DNA of 49,392 nucleotides, taken from CAZUSO01 sp964622775 (GTDB lineage Bacteria > Bacteroidota > Bacteroidia > Chitinophagales > Chitinophagaceae). The notes under the pieces were generated by a model. That model was not told where the DNA came from, searched no databases, and saw nothing but the letters and a program-made list of their open reading frames with translations. A program made the translations under genes and the position numbers. Location of the stretch: contig CAZUSO010000019.1 in assembly GCA_964622775.1 (NCBI GenBank), positions 1-49,392 of the forward strand, in the 5' to 3' direction. Positions 7,608 to 16,026 of this stretch are shown here, one piece after another (within the stretch, counting starts at the first letter, position 1; each line of letters starts with the position of its first letter).

Positions 7608-8750
7608 ATGAAAATATACCTGTTGAAACGTCAGAGTAAAGTATCAGAGGCAAGTATCAAAAAAGGTAAAAAGCCAATGACGAGTTTATTGTTAGTCTAT
7701 CATTTCGGTGCTGACAGAAAACGAGAATACGAATATCTGAACTTATATCTGTATGAGAAACCCAAAACAAGTCTGGAAAGAGAACACAATAAAGAAACAT
7801 TAAAATTAGCAGAAGCAATCAAGGCTCAAAGGGTTCTGGATGCACAAAGCAGTGATCATGGATTCATCAGTAATGTAAGAGGTAAGATGAGCTTTACCCA
7901 ATTCTTCAAATCAATTGTAGATACCAAGTTCAACGTACTAGGCAGTCATGGAAATTGGATGAGTACCTACAAACATCTGCTCAAATACTGCAATGGAAAT
8001 GATATTGCATTCAATAAGGTAGATGAACGATTCTTGGAAGGATTTAAAGAATATCTATTGTCGAATGTAAATGCAAGAAACAAAGAGAATGAAAGACTAA
8101 ACAGGAATACAGCAGTATCGTATTTCAATAAAATCAAAACAGCATTAAAAGAAGCATACAATCAACGTATCATTAAAGACAATCCTGCTTCAAGGGTAAA
8201 ATGTATCAAAGGAGAAGACACGCACAGACAATTCCTGACTTTAGAAGAATTACAATTATTGGTTGCTACTCCCTGCGAAATGCCTGAAATGAAAACAGCA
8301 TTTTTATTCAGTGCTTTGACTGGTTTAAGGTGGTCAGACATTAAAGAACTCACTTGGGAGAAGATTTCATATAGTGAACAGGATGGTTGGTTCATCACTT
8401 TCACACAACAGAAAACAAAAGGAATGGAGGTGCTACCTGTGTCAGAACAGGCAATCAGATTGTTAGGGGAAAGGAAAGCAGACAATGATAAAGTCATTGA
8501 TAACCTCGTATATAGCGCATGGAAAAACAAAGTACTGCATAAGTGGATTAAAGATGCAGGAATAGATAAGCATATAACATTTCACTGTGCCAGGCATAGT
8601 TTTGCTACTTTGCAATTATCGATGAATACAGACATCTACACAGTTTCAAAGCTTTTAGGACACAGGCATTTGAAGACTACAGAGATTTATGCAAAAGTGA
8701 TTGATAAAAAGAAAATTGAAGCAGCAAGGAGAATTCCTGATATTATCTAA
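7608..8750 (+). CDS. tyrosine recombinase (integrase) of element A
   Basis: 380 residues. An N-terminal arm-binding region (1-90) carries the Bacteroidota feature EREHNKETLKLAEAI. A SAM-like core-binding domain (about 95-190) follows, then the catalytic domain. The active-site set is complete: Arg241 (TGLRWSD), Lys269, His326 and Arg329 (HCARH), His352 (LLGHRH) and Tyr361. It would catalyse integration and excision at the mnmE-end core. The HTH protein and primase follow in the same direction. A strong terminator at 8897-8926 ends this transcript. Its distance from both att sites is unusual. Confidence 0.93.
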   Translation: MKIYLLKRQSKVSEASIKKGKKPMTSLLLVYHFGADRKREYEYLNLYLYEKPKTSLEREHNKETLKLAEAIKAQRVLDAQSSDHGFISNVRGKMSFTQFFKSIVDTKFNVLGSHGNWMSTYKHLLKYCNGNDIAFNKVDERFLEGFKEYLLSNVNARNKENERLNRNTAVSYFNKIKTALKEAYNQRIIKDNPASRVKCIKGEDTHRQFLTLEELQLLVATPCEMPEMKTAFLFSALTGLRWSDIKELTWEKISYSEQDGWFITFTQQKTKGMEVLPVSEQAIRLLGERKADNDKVIDNLVYSAWKNKVLHKWIKDAGIDKHITFHCARHSFATLQLSMNTDIYTVSKLLGHRHLKTTEIYAKVIDKKKIEAARRIPDII

Positions 8751-8896
8751 AGCAAAATTGATTTTAACATTTCATAACAGGTGTTTTTTTTGACTAAAAA
8801 ATAGAGCTGCCTATTTTCTAAAAGTACCATATTCTTACGGCACATGTTGAAAGATTGCAAGTAAAATTGAATAGTCAATTATTGTCAAAACCATCC

Positions 8897-8926
8897 ATAG
8901 CGCACTCTTGCGCTATTTTTTATTTT
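8897..8926 (+). terminator. rho-independent terminator after integrase A
   Basis: A perfect 8-bp stem (ATAGCGCA / TGCGCTAT) with a 4-base loop, followed by a T-rich run. It separates the integrase transcript from the HTH-primase operon. The rest of 8751-9089 holds a longer AAGCTTGA/TCAAGCTT inverted repeat and the operator described below, but no gene. Confidence 0.8.
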
Positions 8927-9041
8927 GTTACTCTAATCTACATTTGCATAAAACAAGCTTGATGATCATCCAAAAATTAATTTATAAGACCGATTCTAGA
9001 GCAGTCTGAAGAATTAATCAAGCTTTTTAAATCGTAGTTAT

Positions 9042-9058
9042 CCAGATCTAAGATCTGG
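9042..9058. promoter_or_regulatory. 17-bp perfect palindrome upstream of the HTH gene
   Basis: CCAGATCT-A-AGATCTGG, with 8-bp arms around one central base and ending 31 bases before the ATG at 9090. It is a likely operator or directionality-factor site controlling the HTH-primase operon. Confidence 0.55.
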
Positions 9059-9089
9059 AGGTAATCGGTAATCTTTTAAACAAAAACAA

Positions 9090-9374
9090 ATGAGTAAAAT
9101 TCTTCAACTATTGGAGGATATAAGGCAACTTTTGTCCTTCAATAAGGCGGTGTTAACGGTAGAGGAATTGAGTAGGTATGCGGATATATCTGTCAGCCAT
9201 ATCTATCACCTTACTGCTACAGGAAAGCTCAAATACAGCAAACCCTTTGGAAAGAAAATCTACTTCGACAAAAATGAGATAGATGCTTTCCTTTTACAGA
9301 ACACTGTTGCGTCAGATAAAGACAGAGAAGCACAGGCAGCAAATTATTTATTAAACTCAAAAAAGAAATTTTAA
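9090..9374 (+). CDS. helix-turn-helix (excisionase/MerR-like) protein
   Basis: A 94-residue protein. Residues 18-70 have the DNA-binding excisionase pattern (LTVEELSRYADISVSHIYHL, then a basic wing KYSKPFGKKIYF and DKNEIDAFL). The DEAD-like C-terminus is charged. The stop is one base from the primase ATG, so the two genes are translationally coupled. It is the counterpart of 25697-26035 in element B. It probably acts as directionality factor and/or regulator, with the 9042-9058 palindrome as candidate site. Confidence 0.8.
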   Translation: MSKILQLLEDIRQLLSFNKAVLTVEELSRYADISVSHIYHLTATGKLKYSKPFGKKIYFDKNEIDAFLLQNTVASDKDREAQAANYLLNSKKKF

Positions 9375-9375
9375 A

Positions 9376-11700
9376 ATGGCAAATTTCAATAAAAATAGAA
9401 TCCTCAAATTGACTGATGGAGGGTTAAGTGTATTCAAACACTATTTGAAAAAGTTGACTCCAAACGGAGACGGGAAAATGAAGAATATATCTAGCCCATT
9501 TAGGATAGACAGGAAGCCCTCTTTTAGTGTTTATCTGGGAGATGACGATAAATGGCGTTTCATGGACTTTGGAGATAGTACTTACCAAGGTGACATGTTC
9601 GATTTTGTTGCTTTTATGGAAGAATTGGACATTGAATCAGATTTCAAAGAAGTATTATCTATAATAATGGAAACAATTGATATAGATGAAGAGGAGGTCA
9701 TCATTAAAGATCCAATTTGGAACAGTATTAAGAATGGTAAAATGACTAAAGAAGTTGAAGCAGCATTTTATGGATATTTTCTTGAATATGGAATCACCAA
9801 AGAAATATTGAAAAAGTTTGGTGTTGTATGCATTGGATTAGAAATAACTGAAGAATTTAAAGAATATTACAAATGCGACAAACCTTCCATTTTCGCAACA
9901 AAAACTCATATGGGTAGTTGCTTCAAATTGTATTGTCCAGACCCAAAAATATTCAGGTATATAGAGGGGGCTAAAAGCAAATATTTCACATTCGGAAGAG
10001 AGCAAATCCTTCAGCGGAATTTGCAGTTTTTTAAAGGGAGAATCGAACATAACAGGAAATCTATAATAGTGATTACAGGTGGGGAGAAAGATGTTATGGT
10101 TCTTGATGCTTTGGGTTATGATGCAGTATGTTTAAATAGTGAAACCACAATCGCCTTACCCGAAAATTTAGTTAGTATTTTGGAAGATTACGAAAGACAG
10201 GTAGTTCTATATGATATTGATGAGACGGGTAAAAGACAAAGTGAAAAACTATGTCACAAATACCCTCAATTGAAAAGAGTGGAACTCCCTAAAGAATTGC
10301 TTACAAAAGGTGGAAAAGATGTTGCCGATTATGTGAAACTAGGATTAGATATACCTAAACTCAAGAGGATCATTGAGGGTGAGGATAACAATGATGTTTG
10401 CGATGACAATGATAATACACCTTGCATTGATTCAGATGTTTACAACAACCTGCCTGATACGTTAAAGGAGATATGTAAACAATTTGAAAGCCCAAGGGAT
10501 AAGGACATCGTACTGTTTAGTATGCTGGGAAGCATGAGCAGCATATTCCCTAGATTCAAAGGGATATATGACAATAGAGAGGTTGGAACAAATTTATTTA
10601 CTATTATCATAGCTCCCGCTGCTTCTGGAAAAGGCAATGCAGTTTGGAGCAGAGATATACTTAATTCAATTGAATCACAGTTAAAAGTGGAGAATTTTAA
10701 AGCGATGCAGCAGTATCGTCAGGAATTGGCAGATAACAAAGGTAAATATATAGACCCCCCTCCTCAGAGATATTTATGTATTCCTGGCAATTCATCTTCA
10801 TCTAGTATAATCATGACATTACAGGCAAATCGAAATTTTGGACTGATACATGAAACAGAGGCTGATACTGTTGCAAATACAACAGGCAAAGAATGGGGAA
10901 ATTCTACAGATATATACAGAAAATCATTTCACCATGAAGCTATAACAATGGGCAGAGTAAACAATATGTATGAAGTCAGGAAACCCTGTTTGTCTATTGT
11001 TTTAAGCGGAACTCGTAATCAATTGAAAAACCTAATCAACAATGTAGAAAACGGATTGCTTTCAAGGTTTCTATGCTACACTTTTAAGGCACCTTTAAAA
11101 TGGAGAAATCCATTCAAAGTAAAAAGCAATAAGTTAGAGCGTTTTATTGAAGTACAGAGTAAGAAGTTGCTTCAATGGTGGATGCAGCAATACGAATTTA
11201 AGGAGGATATATTTATTCATATTAAAGATGGACAAGACAGAGTACTTGAACCTTATTTTGTAGATAAGCTAACACAGCTCACAGATAATTTAGGGGATGA
11301 AGCAGCAGCAAATGTTTATCGTTTTGGTCTGATACATTTTAGAATTTGTATGATACTCACGATTATCAGGACATTTGATAATGAAGATGATTTTACAGAG
11401 GAATTATATATTAGCGATACGGATTTTGAAACTGTAACTAAGATTATGGATTGTGCATTTGTACATTTGGAAGAAGTGTTTAGTGAATTGACACATAACA
11501 AGCAAAAAAGCAAATTGGCGAAACAGCACAGAACTTTCTATGATGCACTTCCTGATAAGTACACTACTAAAGAATATAAACAGATAGGTAAGGACATACT
11601 AGGATATAGTGATGAGGGGATTTACAATGCACATACAGTTCTTATAAAAAAGGAATATGTGGAAGTTTTGGGTCGAGAGAGATTCCGAAAGATTATATAA
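9376..11700 (+). CDS. primase-helicase-like replication protein (TOPRIM + DUF3987)
   Basis: 774 residues. The N-terminal part (1-130) resembles a DnaG-type zinc-binding/primase N-terminus without cysteines (SSPFRIDRKPSFSVY, FMDFG). A TOPRIM-like region lies at about 230-280 (VITGGEKDVMVLDALGYDAV, then VVLYDIDETG). The C-terminal DUF3987-type ATPase has an atypical P-loop (IAPAASGKG, about 415) and an acidic LIHETEAD. It probably primes or unwinds DNA for replication of the excised element. It is coupled to the HTH gene, and a hairpin terminator follows at 11727. It shares the DUF3987 half with 23355-25694 but has a different N-terminus, so A and B are related but not copies. Confidence 0.75.
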   Translation: MANFNKNRILKLTDGGLSVFKHYLKKLTPNGDGKMKNISSPFRIDRKPSFSVYLGDDDKWRFMDFGDSTYQGDMFDFVAFMEELDIESDFKEVLSIIMETIDIDEEEVIIKDPIWNSIKNGKMTKEVEAAFYGYFLEYGITKEILKKFGVVCIGLEITEEFKEYYKCDKPSIFATKTHMGSCFKLYCPDPKIFRYIEGAKSKYFTFGREQILQRNLQFFKGRIEHNRKSIIVITGGEKDVMVLDALGYDAVCLNSETTIALPENLVSILEDYERQVVLYDIDETGKRQSEKLCHKYPQLKRVELPKELLTKGGKDVADYVKLGLDIPKLKRIIEGEDNNDVCDDNDNTPCIDSDVYNNLPDTLKEICKQFESPRDKDIVLFSMLGSMSSIFPRFKGIYDNREVGTNLFTIIIAPAASGKGNAVWSRDILNSIESQLKVENFKAMQQYRQELADNKGKYIDPPPQRYLCIPGNSSSSSIIMTLQANRNFGLIHETEADTVANTTGKEWGNSTDIYRKSFHHEAITMGRVNNMYEVRKPCLSIVLSGTRNQLKNLINNVENGLLSRFLCYTFKAPLKWRNPFKVKSNKLERFIEVQSKKLLQWWMQQYEFKEDIFIHIKDGQDRVLEPYFVDKLTQLTDNLGDEAAANVYRFGLIHFRICMILTIIRTFDNEDDFTEELYISDTDFETVTKIMDCAFVHLEEVFSELTHNKQKSKLAKQHRTFYDALPDKYTTKEYKQIGKDILGYSDEGIYNAHTVLIKKEYVEVLGRERFRKII

Positions 11701-11726
11701 TTAATAAGCGAATCTTCAATAAAGCA

Positions 11727-11758
11727 AGCAGTCGATAACTGTCTGCTTTTTAGTTTTT
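11727..11758 (+). terminator. probable rho-independent terminator after primase A
   Basis: A short AGCAG/CTGCT stem, partly extended by inner pairs, is followed by TTTTTAGTTTTT. It starts 27 bases after the primase stop. Confidence 0.6.
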
Positions 11759-11885
11759 CGGGTTTGAAAAACTTATCTCATTCTCTCATACCAAGAATGA
11801 ATTTTAAAGCGATTTTTCATAGTGAGCAAATGGCTGAATCAGTTTTTGAGTAATAAGATACCGGAAAGTGAAAACAGGTATCTTA

Positions 11886-12060
11886 GTTCATTGTTATTTG
11901 TGTCAAATCAGATTTTTCGCAAAATCAGTTATTGAAGGAAAGTAAGATTTGTACGTTTTGGCAATATTGAAAATATTCAGAATTCTGAAAACTTACAAAA
12001 CTTACAAAAGTGACAAAGCTTACTTTGATGGTGTTTAGATATTTCTTTGTTCGTTTGAAT
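11886..12060. repeat. alpha repeat, copy 2
   Basis: The full-length partner of 5037-5200: same leading TTCATTGTTATTTG, GTAAG arm, AATATT/ATTCTGAAAA centre, CTTACAAA units and closing TTTGAAT. It lies at the 3' side of the minus-strand membrane-protein gene. No gene was seen in 11701-12111 apart from this repeat and the terminator. Confidence 0.75.
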
Positions 12061-12111
12061 AAAACTATTACTCAATTTGTCTAGTTCTTCATGTTATCAT
12101 TGGTCGTTTTG

Positions 12112-12678
12112 TCAATCCGCAATGTCTTTACAAAATGCATTTGTGCTGTCAAGTGAGCTATAAATATATTGACCATTACCATATTCGTCTTTATTATAAA
12201 TGAAAACAATAATGCTGTCACCAAGCGTTTCAGGTTTAAACCAATTTTCATTAGCAAGTGGCCCATCAGTATTCCAATCTTTTGTTGATACTATTTCTGC
12301 ATTAAAGTTGTGTAATTTTAAGATTCTTTGCAACTCTTCAGGACAAGTCTTGAAATGTAACCAAATTGCATAATCAATTTTGGGAACTACCTGATCTTGG
12401 TAATTCAAAAGTTCAACACATTCACTTTCTGGTTGTCCAAATAAAGCTGTGTATATCTCAATACCTGCTCTCGGCCTAAAAGTTCCTGTCAGCCGATTAT
12501 ATGATTTACGTGTGAATAAATATACTGTCCATAGTCCGAAGCAAAATGCCAAAAACAAAATTACTACAGAGGTGAAAATAGTCCTTCGTTTTTTCTTTAT
12601 AGATCCAATAATGAATGTTACCAAGAATGTTATAAAGACAATTGTGGTTAAAACTATCCAAGCTATTATCTCTTTCAT
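12112..12678 (-). CDS. membrane-anchored hypothetical protein
   Basis: 188 residues: two N-terminal membrane segments (about 5-27 and 34-56), then a soluble domain of about 130 residues with Trp- and Asp-rich stretches (FGQPESECVELL, DYAIWLHFKTCPEELQ). No catalytic motif was seen, and no family was assigned. It is bracketed by alpha repeats on both sides, which makes it a single-gene module. Confidence 0.6.
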   Translation of the reverse strand: MKEIIAWIVLTTIVFITFLVTFIIGSIKKKRRTIFTSVVILFLAFCFGLWTVYLFTRKSYNRLTGTFRPRAGIEIYTALFGQPESECVELLNYQDQVVPKIDYAIWLHFKTCPEELQRILKLHNFNAEIVSTKDWNTDGPLANENWFKPETLGDSIIVFIYNKDEYGNGQYIYSSLDSTNAFCKDIAD

Positions 12679-12714
12679 TCAGTCAAATATGATTTTAAAA
12701 TTAACGATAATGAT

Positions 12715-12800
12715 GTTTCGTAAGTTTTGGCAATAATGGAAATATTCAAAATTCTGAAATCTTACAAACCTTACAAAAGTGACAAAGCTTACAATGTTGA
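12715..12800. repeat. alpha repeat, copy 3
   Basis: It contains the GTAAGTTTTGG arm, the GGAAATATTCA-x-AATTCTGAAA centre and three CTTAC units, as in the other alpha copies. It lacks the leading TTCATTGTTATTTG block. It lies between the two minus-strand genes 12112-12678 and 12927-13850, upstream of one and downstream of the other, so it is not simply a terminator. Confidence 0.7.
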
Positions 12801-12926
12801 GAATTGATTTGTGTAATTTCTAATAATCAGACTAAGGATTGATTTTACAATTTAAGTAGAAGTGTATAAACTCCAAATTTACACATCAGCCCATATGACA
12901 CAAAACCAGCGCTAGCATTAGTACAT

Positions 12927-13850
12927 TTACTTAAATTCCTCATCAATTTCAGCCAACATCTCCTCAAGTTCTCTAAGTCTGTCAGAAAAGCTGTCTAAAA
13001 AAACTTCTGCATCATCATTATTTAATAACTGCTTGTTTTGAATCCAGTTATTAACTTTTTGTAGTATGTAGTCAATTCGTCTAATTAAGTCGTTGAGTCC
13101 TTGTAATGCTGAAAGTTTACCATAGCGCTTAATTATTTCGTTTTTAACTGTATCAATTGTTATATTGATTTGGGAAAAGTTCATTTTAGCTAATGGGTAG
13201 TCATTATAAATTCCCTCATACACTTTACTTATAGAATAACTCATTGTTCCGGGAATTAGGTCAGATAGTTTTGAGTTTGAAAATTTGTTTTTATGGTCGT
13301 TGTATTCTTTTTTCATAAGTTCAATAACATTGTCTAAAACTTTGATAACACTACTCTCTTGTTTTTCTCTTAGGTCGTTAATATCTATGTCGTTAAATTT
13401 AGAATTATTGGTCTTTGAATAATGCGATATAAGGTGAAAGTGTCCTTTTGAAACAGAATAGCGCGCAATAAAATGAAATGATTCGTCTTTCCCTCTTTTT
13501 GTAGGGTGTCCAATGGAATCGTTCCTAAGTTCTCTAATAAGATAGATGTCTGAGTATTCAACTTTCCAGTTTATTGCTTTGTCAAAAAGTGCTTCCGATA
13601 AATGATTTATTGCGTCTTGTTGTAAAAAGAATGCTTGCAATAGACCATATAGAAACAAGTAACCTCCACTTTCTGCTTTAAAACTTGGTAAAGAAAAGTA
13701 ACTATTAATTGCAATTTGAGTGTCCCCAATTACGTCCATTGAAGCACACAACTTATTCCATTTTGCTTTATTCTCTAATAAGCCTTGTAATTTCCATGGG
13801 TGGTTTACTAAGTCTCGTATTTGTTTGTCTCTTAACTCTACGTTTCCCAT
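12927..13850 (-). CDS. HEPN-motif protein, putative RNase cargo
   Basis: 307 residues, helical. Residues 105-116 carry RELRNDSIGHP, which fits the HEPN R-x(4-6)-H ribonuclease motif. The surrounding helices (GGYLFLYGLLQAFFLQQDAI upstream) suit an alpha-helical HEPN core. A coiled-coil-like C-terminus ends in acidic residues. No antitoxin gene is adjacent. HEPN proteins often act as toxins or defence RNases, so a defence role is plausible. It is bracketed by an alpha repeat (3' side) and a beta repeat (5' side). Confidence 0.55.
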   Translation of the reverse strand: MGNVELRDKQIRDLVNHPWKLQGLLENKAKWNKLCASMDVIGDTQIAINSYFSLPSFKAESGGYLFLYGLLQAFFLQQDAINHLSEALFDKAINWKVEYSDIYLIRELRNDSIGHPTKRGKDESFHFIARYSVSKGHFHLISHYSKTNNSKFNDIDINDLREKQESSVIKVLDNVIELMKKEYNDHKNKFSNSKLSDLIPGTMSYSISKVYEGIYNDYPLAKMNFSQINITIDTVKNEIIKRYGKLSALQGLNDLIRRIDYILQKVNNWIQNKQLLNNDDAEVFLDSFSDRLRELEEMLAEIDEEFK

Positions 13851-14061
13851 TTGTATTGGTGCTAACTTGTTATTATCGCAATATAAATTAAACTAGCGAA
13901 TATATATGATGTGGGATAAGTGATTCTTAATTTATATAAAGTGCAATGATTTTGAATAAACCATCATTACTCAAATACGACATTCAAAACGCGATTGAAC
14001 TCTGTTTTACATTACACAGAGATAACAGAATTATTTTTCTGTACATTGAACACCAAAAATA

Positions 14062-14163
14062 AAAATCATCGTTTGGGAATGATGACATTTTCATTTTCGG
14101 TCTTACGAAAACATCAATCATACAAAACTCAAAAAGTAAGAGATGTAAGTTTTGTAAGTTTTC
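14062..14163. repeat. beta repeat, copy 2
   Basis: The same start as 7361 (AAAATCATCGTTTG), the same ATTTTCATTTTC block, and a GTAAG-N4-GTAAGTTTTGTAAGTTTT ending, in the same orientation. It lies 5' of the HEPN gene. The remaining sequence up to the att core holds repeated GTAAC motifs (about 14203 and 14215, inverted at 14319) that could be integrase arm sites. I see no gene in 13851-14442. Confidence 0.6.
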
Positions 14164-14321
14164 AAAACACATCACACCCAACAAAAAAACATCAAAAATT
14201 AGTAACCCAATTCGTAACAAGAAAAGTGCTACAAAGAACAAAAATCACAGCAAAATCAACAAATACGACTATACTGAAATGCCCGAAAACACAGGAAATA
14301 CCCTGATTTCTTGCGATAGGG

Positions 14322-14341
14322 TTACTTCCCGATACAAAAAG
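14322..14341 (-). other. att core, junction of elements A and B (encodes FCIGK*)
   Basis: On the minus strand the sequence reads TTT TGT ATC GGG AAG TAA, i.e. Phe-Cys-Ile-Gly-Lys-stop, the universal MnmE C-terminus. The codons differ at GGG, AAG and TAA from those at 29711-29725. The core is CCGATACAAAA on the plus strand. The preceding in-frame residues (GGTTFIT) also partly resemble the host GTIFGK. Confidence 0.7.
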
Positions 14342-14442
14342 TAATAAATGTAGTCCCACCGATATTTTGAGCAAATAAAATGACAACTTTATGCCTGAAA
14401 AATGCGAAAGAAAAGACTTTTAAGAGCAGGGAAAGGTAAGAA

Positions 14443-14883
14443 TTAGTGCTTTATCTCTTTACCCAACCAAACACCATATTTTTTCCATTCTTCATAAAAT
14501 ACAATCCATTCTGCTATCCAAGGAATCATTTTATATAGATGTACAGGTTTAAACAGCGGCTTATCTATTCGAGGGTGATATAAACATAAAGACATATCAT
14601 GATATAGATGAACACTATTGCTAAATTTTATAGTAGCACCATCAATATAGATTCTATCATATCTGTGAGTATGAAAAGGAGAATAGGAAAGCAAAATACC
14701 ATAGCTTTTGCTTCCTATAATTAATTTACCTTTTCCAATTAGTGATTTATCTTTTTCGCTTATTGTTAGCTCAATCCAATCAAAGTTTGATTCAACCAAA
14801 TACTTTTCACAAGATAAATATAACAACCAATTCTTTTGATGTTCTTTTTTAATATTCTCCTCCAAAATTGTAATGAGACTCAT
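14443..14883 (-). CDS. CBASS E2-like ubiquitin-conjugating protein (type II-short)
   Basis: 146 residues, a stand-alone prokaryotic E2-like fold. It has a central HLYHDMSLCLYHP with the likely active-site Cys100 and His92, then the family's C-terminal helix pattern (IPWIAEWIVFYEEWKKYG) ending GKE-x-x-H. No E1 or JAB domain is fused or adjacent, which fits type II-short CBASS, where an E2 alone acts on the CD-NTase C-terminus. It overlaps the end of the CD-NTase gene by 35 bases, so translation is coupled. It is the last gene of the operon and ends about 100 bases from the att core. Confidence 0.75.
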   Translation of the reverse strand: MSLITILEENIKKEHQKNWLLYLSCEKYLVESNFDWIELTISEKDKSLIGKGKLIIGSKSYGILLSYSPFHTHRYDRIYIDGATIKFSNSVHLYHDMSLCLYHPRIDKPLFKPVHLYKMIPWIAEWIVFYEEWKKYGVWLGKEIKH

Positions 14884-16024
14884 TTTTTACGCCTTGATTT
14901 GAATTTATAGTACCTTTTCTATCTGTGAAAGCATTATTACCTAATATAAGGCCACTTGACTTTGTAATTGGGTTGTTTGTATTCTTTGAAAATGTTCTTA
15001 TTTGTTCACTTAGAGATTTCTTATAAATCCCCTCACCAAAAAGTGATATATAATCTTCATTAGCTGTTTCAAAAGATACTTTTACTCTTTGCCATTTGTT
15101 ATAAAAATCAGTAATGAAATTATAGAAACTTTGATAATGAGCATCATTCCAAGAATCTGTAAAATCTTCTTCGTTATTAACTGGATTTACTACTTTAAAT
15201 CTATAACCGCCTTGTATCGCTTGTAAATAATTATTCTTGATTTTTCTTGTTACATTATCTATTGTGTCGAATATTGAAGCTTCTCCTTGATACAAATCAG
15301 CAGCTAATGTCGTAATTACAATACTTGAAATCGGATAATCTTTATTTTGAAAGTATATATCTCTATATCTTTTAAGGAGCTGAACTGCCCTTTGTAGAGG
15401 TGTTTTTAAATATAATTCATCAGGCAAAGCTTCTGTTTCAACTTTGGCCTCAACTAATACTTGTGAATACTTACGAAGAATGGGCATTTCAACAGAATTT
15501 GCAATATTGAGAAACCTTTCGGCAAAACCTTTCGGGTTGCCTGCTGACCAACTTTTTAATGCTTTTTCAGGAATACGGATATTCTTTCTGTCAAATTCAT
15601 CAGGCATACATGCCGGTAATATATCCATGTGGAAATCACTTTTGTAGTTCAGCCTTACACATCTATTCTTTTTTTCCATTATAGATTTATAGTAACTGTC
15701 TTTTTCAAGTGCTTTTACCAATGCGTTGTATATCTGCTCTGGGGAGTGGTAGTAATATGCATCATAGATATGTAATACTGTATCTAAATCAAAATCTTCT
15801 TTGTTAATTGGTCTAACAGTTGTACCAATTCGTTTAGAGCCTTGCGCATAAATTTCTATATCCAAATCATTAAAAAAATCATTATCTTTCTTTAATAATT
15901 CTCCTACTGCATTGTACGCAGTTTCCATTCTTCCAAGTCTTGTCTTATCAAGTTGCAGTTCTTGTGCAATTCTTGCCAATAATTCTTCTCTCTGAAGTGT
16001 ATAATTCTCAAAAATATCTATCAT
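14849..16024 (-). CDS. CBASS cyclic-oligonucleotide synthase (CD-NTase)
   Basis: 391 residues. The nucleotidyltransferase motif is clear: GS at 62-63 (AQGSKRIGTTV), the paired acidic residues in EDFDLD (about 77-81), and a third acidic residue Asp134 in FHMDILPA. A helical OAS-like C-terminal half follows. On phage sensing it would make a cyclic nucleotide second messenger. The C-terminus is ...NFGGEY, so a GG lies two residues from the end. It starts 2 bases after the S-NUDIX gene stop and overlaps the E2 gene. Clade and nucleotide product cannot be told from the sequence alone. Confidence 0.88.
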   Translation of the reverse strand: MIDIFENYTLQREELLARIAQELQLDKTRLGRMETAYNAVGELLKKDNDFFNDLDIEIYAQGSKRIGTTVRPINKEDFDLDTVLHIYDAYYYHSPEQIYNALVKALEKDSYYKSIMEKKNRCVRLNYKSDFHMDILPACMPDEFDRKNIRIPEKALKSWSAGNPKGFAERFLNIANSVEMPILRKYSQVLVEAKVETEALPDELYLKTPLQRAVQLLKRYRDIYFQNKDYPISSIVITTLAADLYQGEASIFDTIDNVTRKIKNNYLQAIQGGYRFKVVNPVNNEEDFTDSWNDAHYQSFYNFITDFYNKWQRVKVSFETANEDYISLFGEGIYKKSLSEQIRTFSKNTNNPITKSSGLILGNNAFTDRKGTINSNQGVKNESHYNFGGEY

Positions 16025-16026
16025 TA

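Larger units (their letters stand above)
161..14341. mobile_element. element A: integrated genomic island/satellite-like element in the mnmE array
   Basis: The element is bounded by att cores at 161-175 and 14322-14341. The core genes are a tyrosine recombinase (7608-8750), an HTH protein (9090-9374) and a DUF3987-type primase/helicase (9376-11700), all on the plus strand in the middle. Cargo lies on both sides, with repeats between modules in the right half. It is AT-rich relative to the chromosome right of 29,711. No structural phage gene, relaxase or mating-pair gene is present. The integrase sits unusually far from both ends, so the limits are an inference from the att copies. Confidence 0.55.

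Noticed and set aside
13995..14306. 103-codon plus-strand ORF left of the internal att core
   Set aside because: Composition is unlike neighbouring genes. It runs through the beta repeat and has no motif or start signal, so it is treated as chance.
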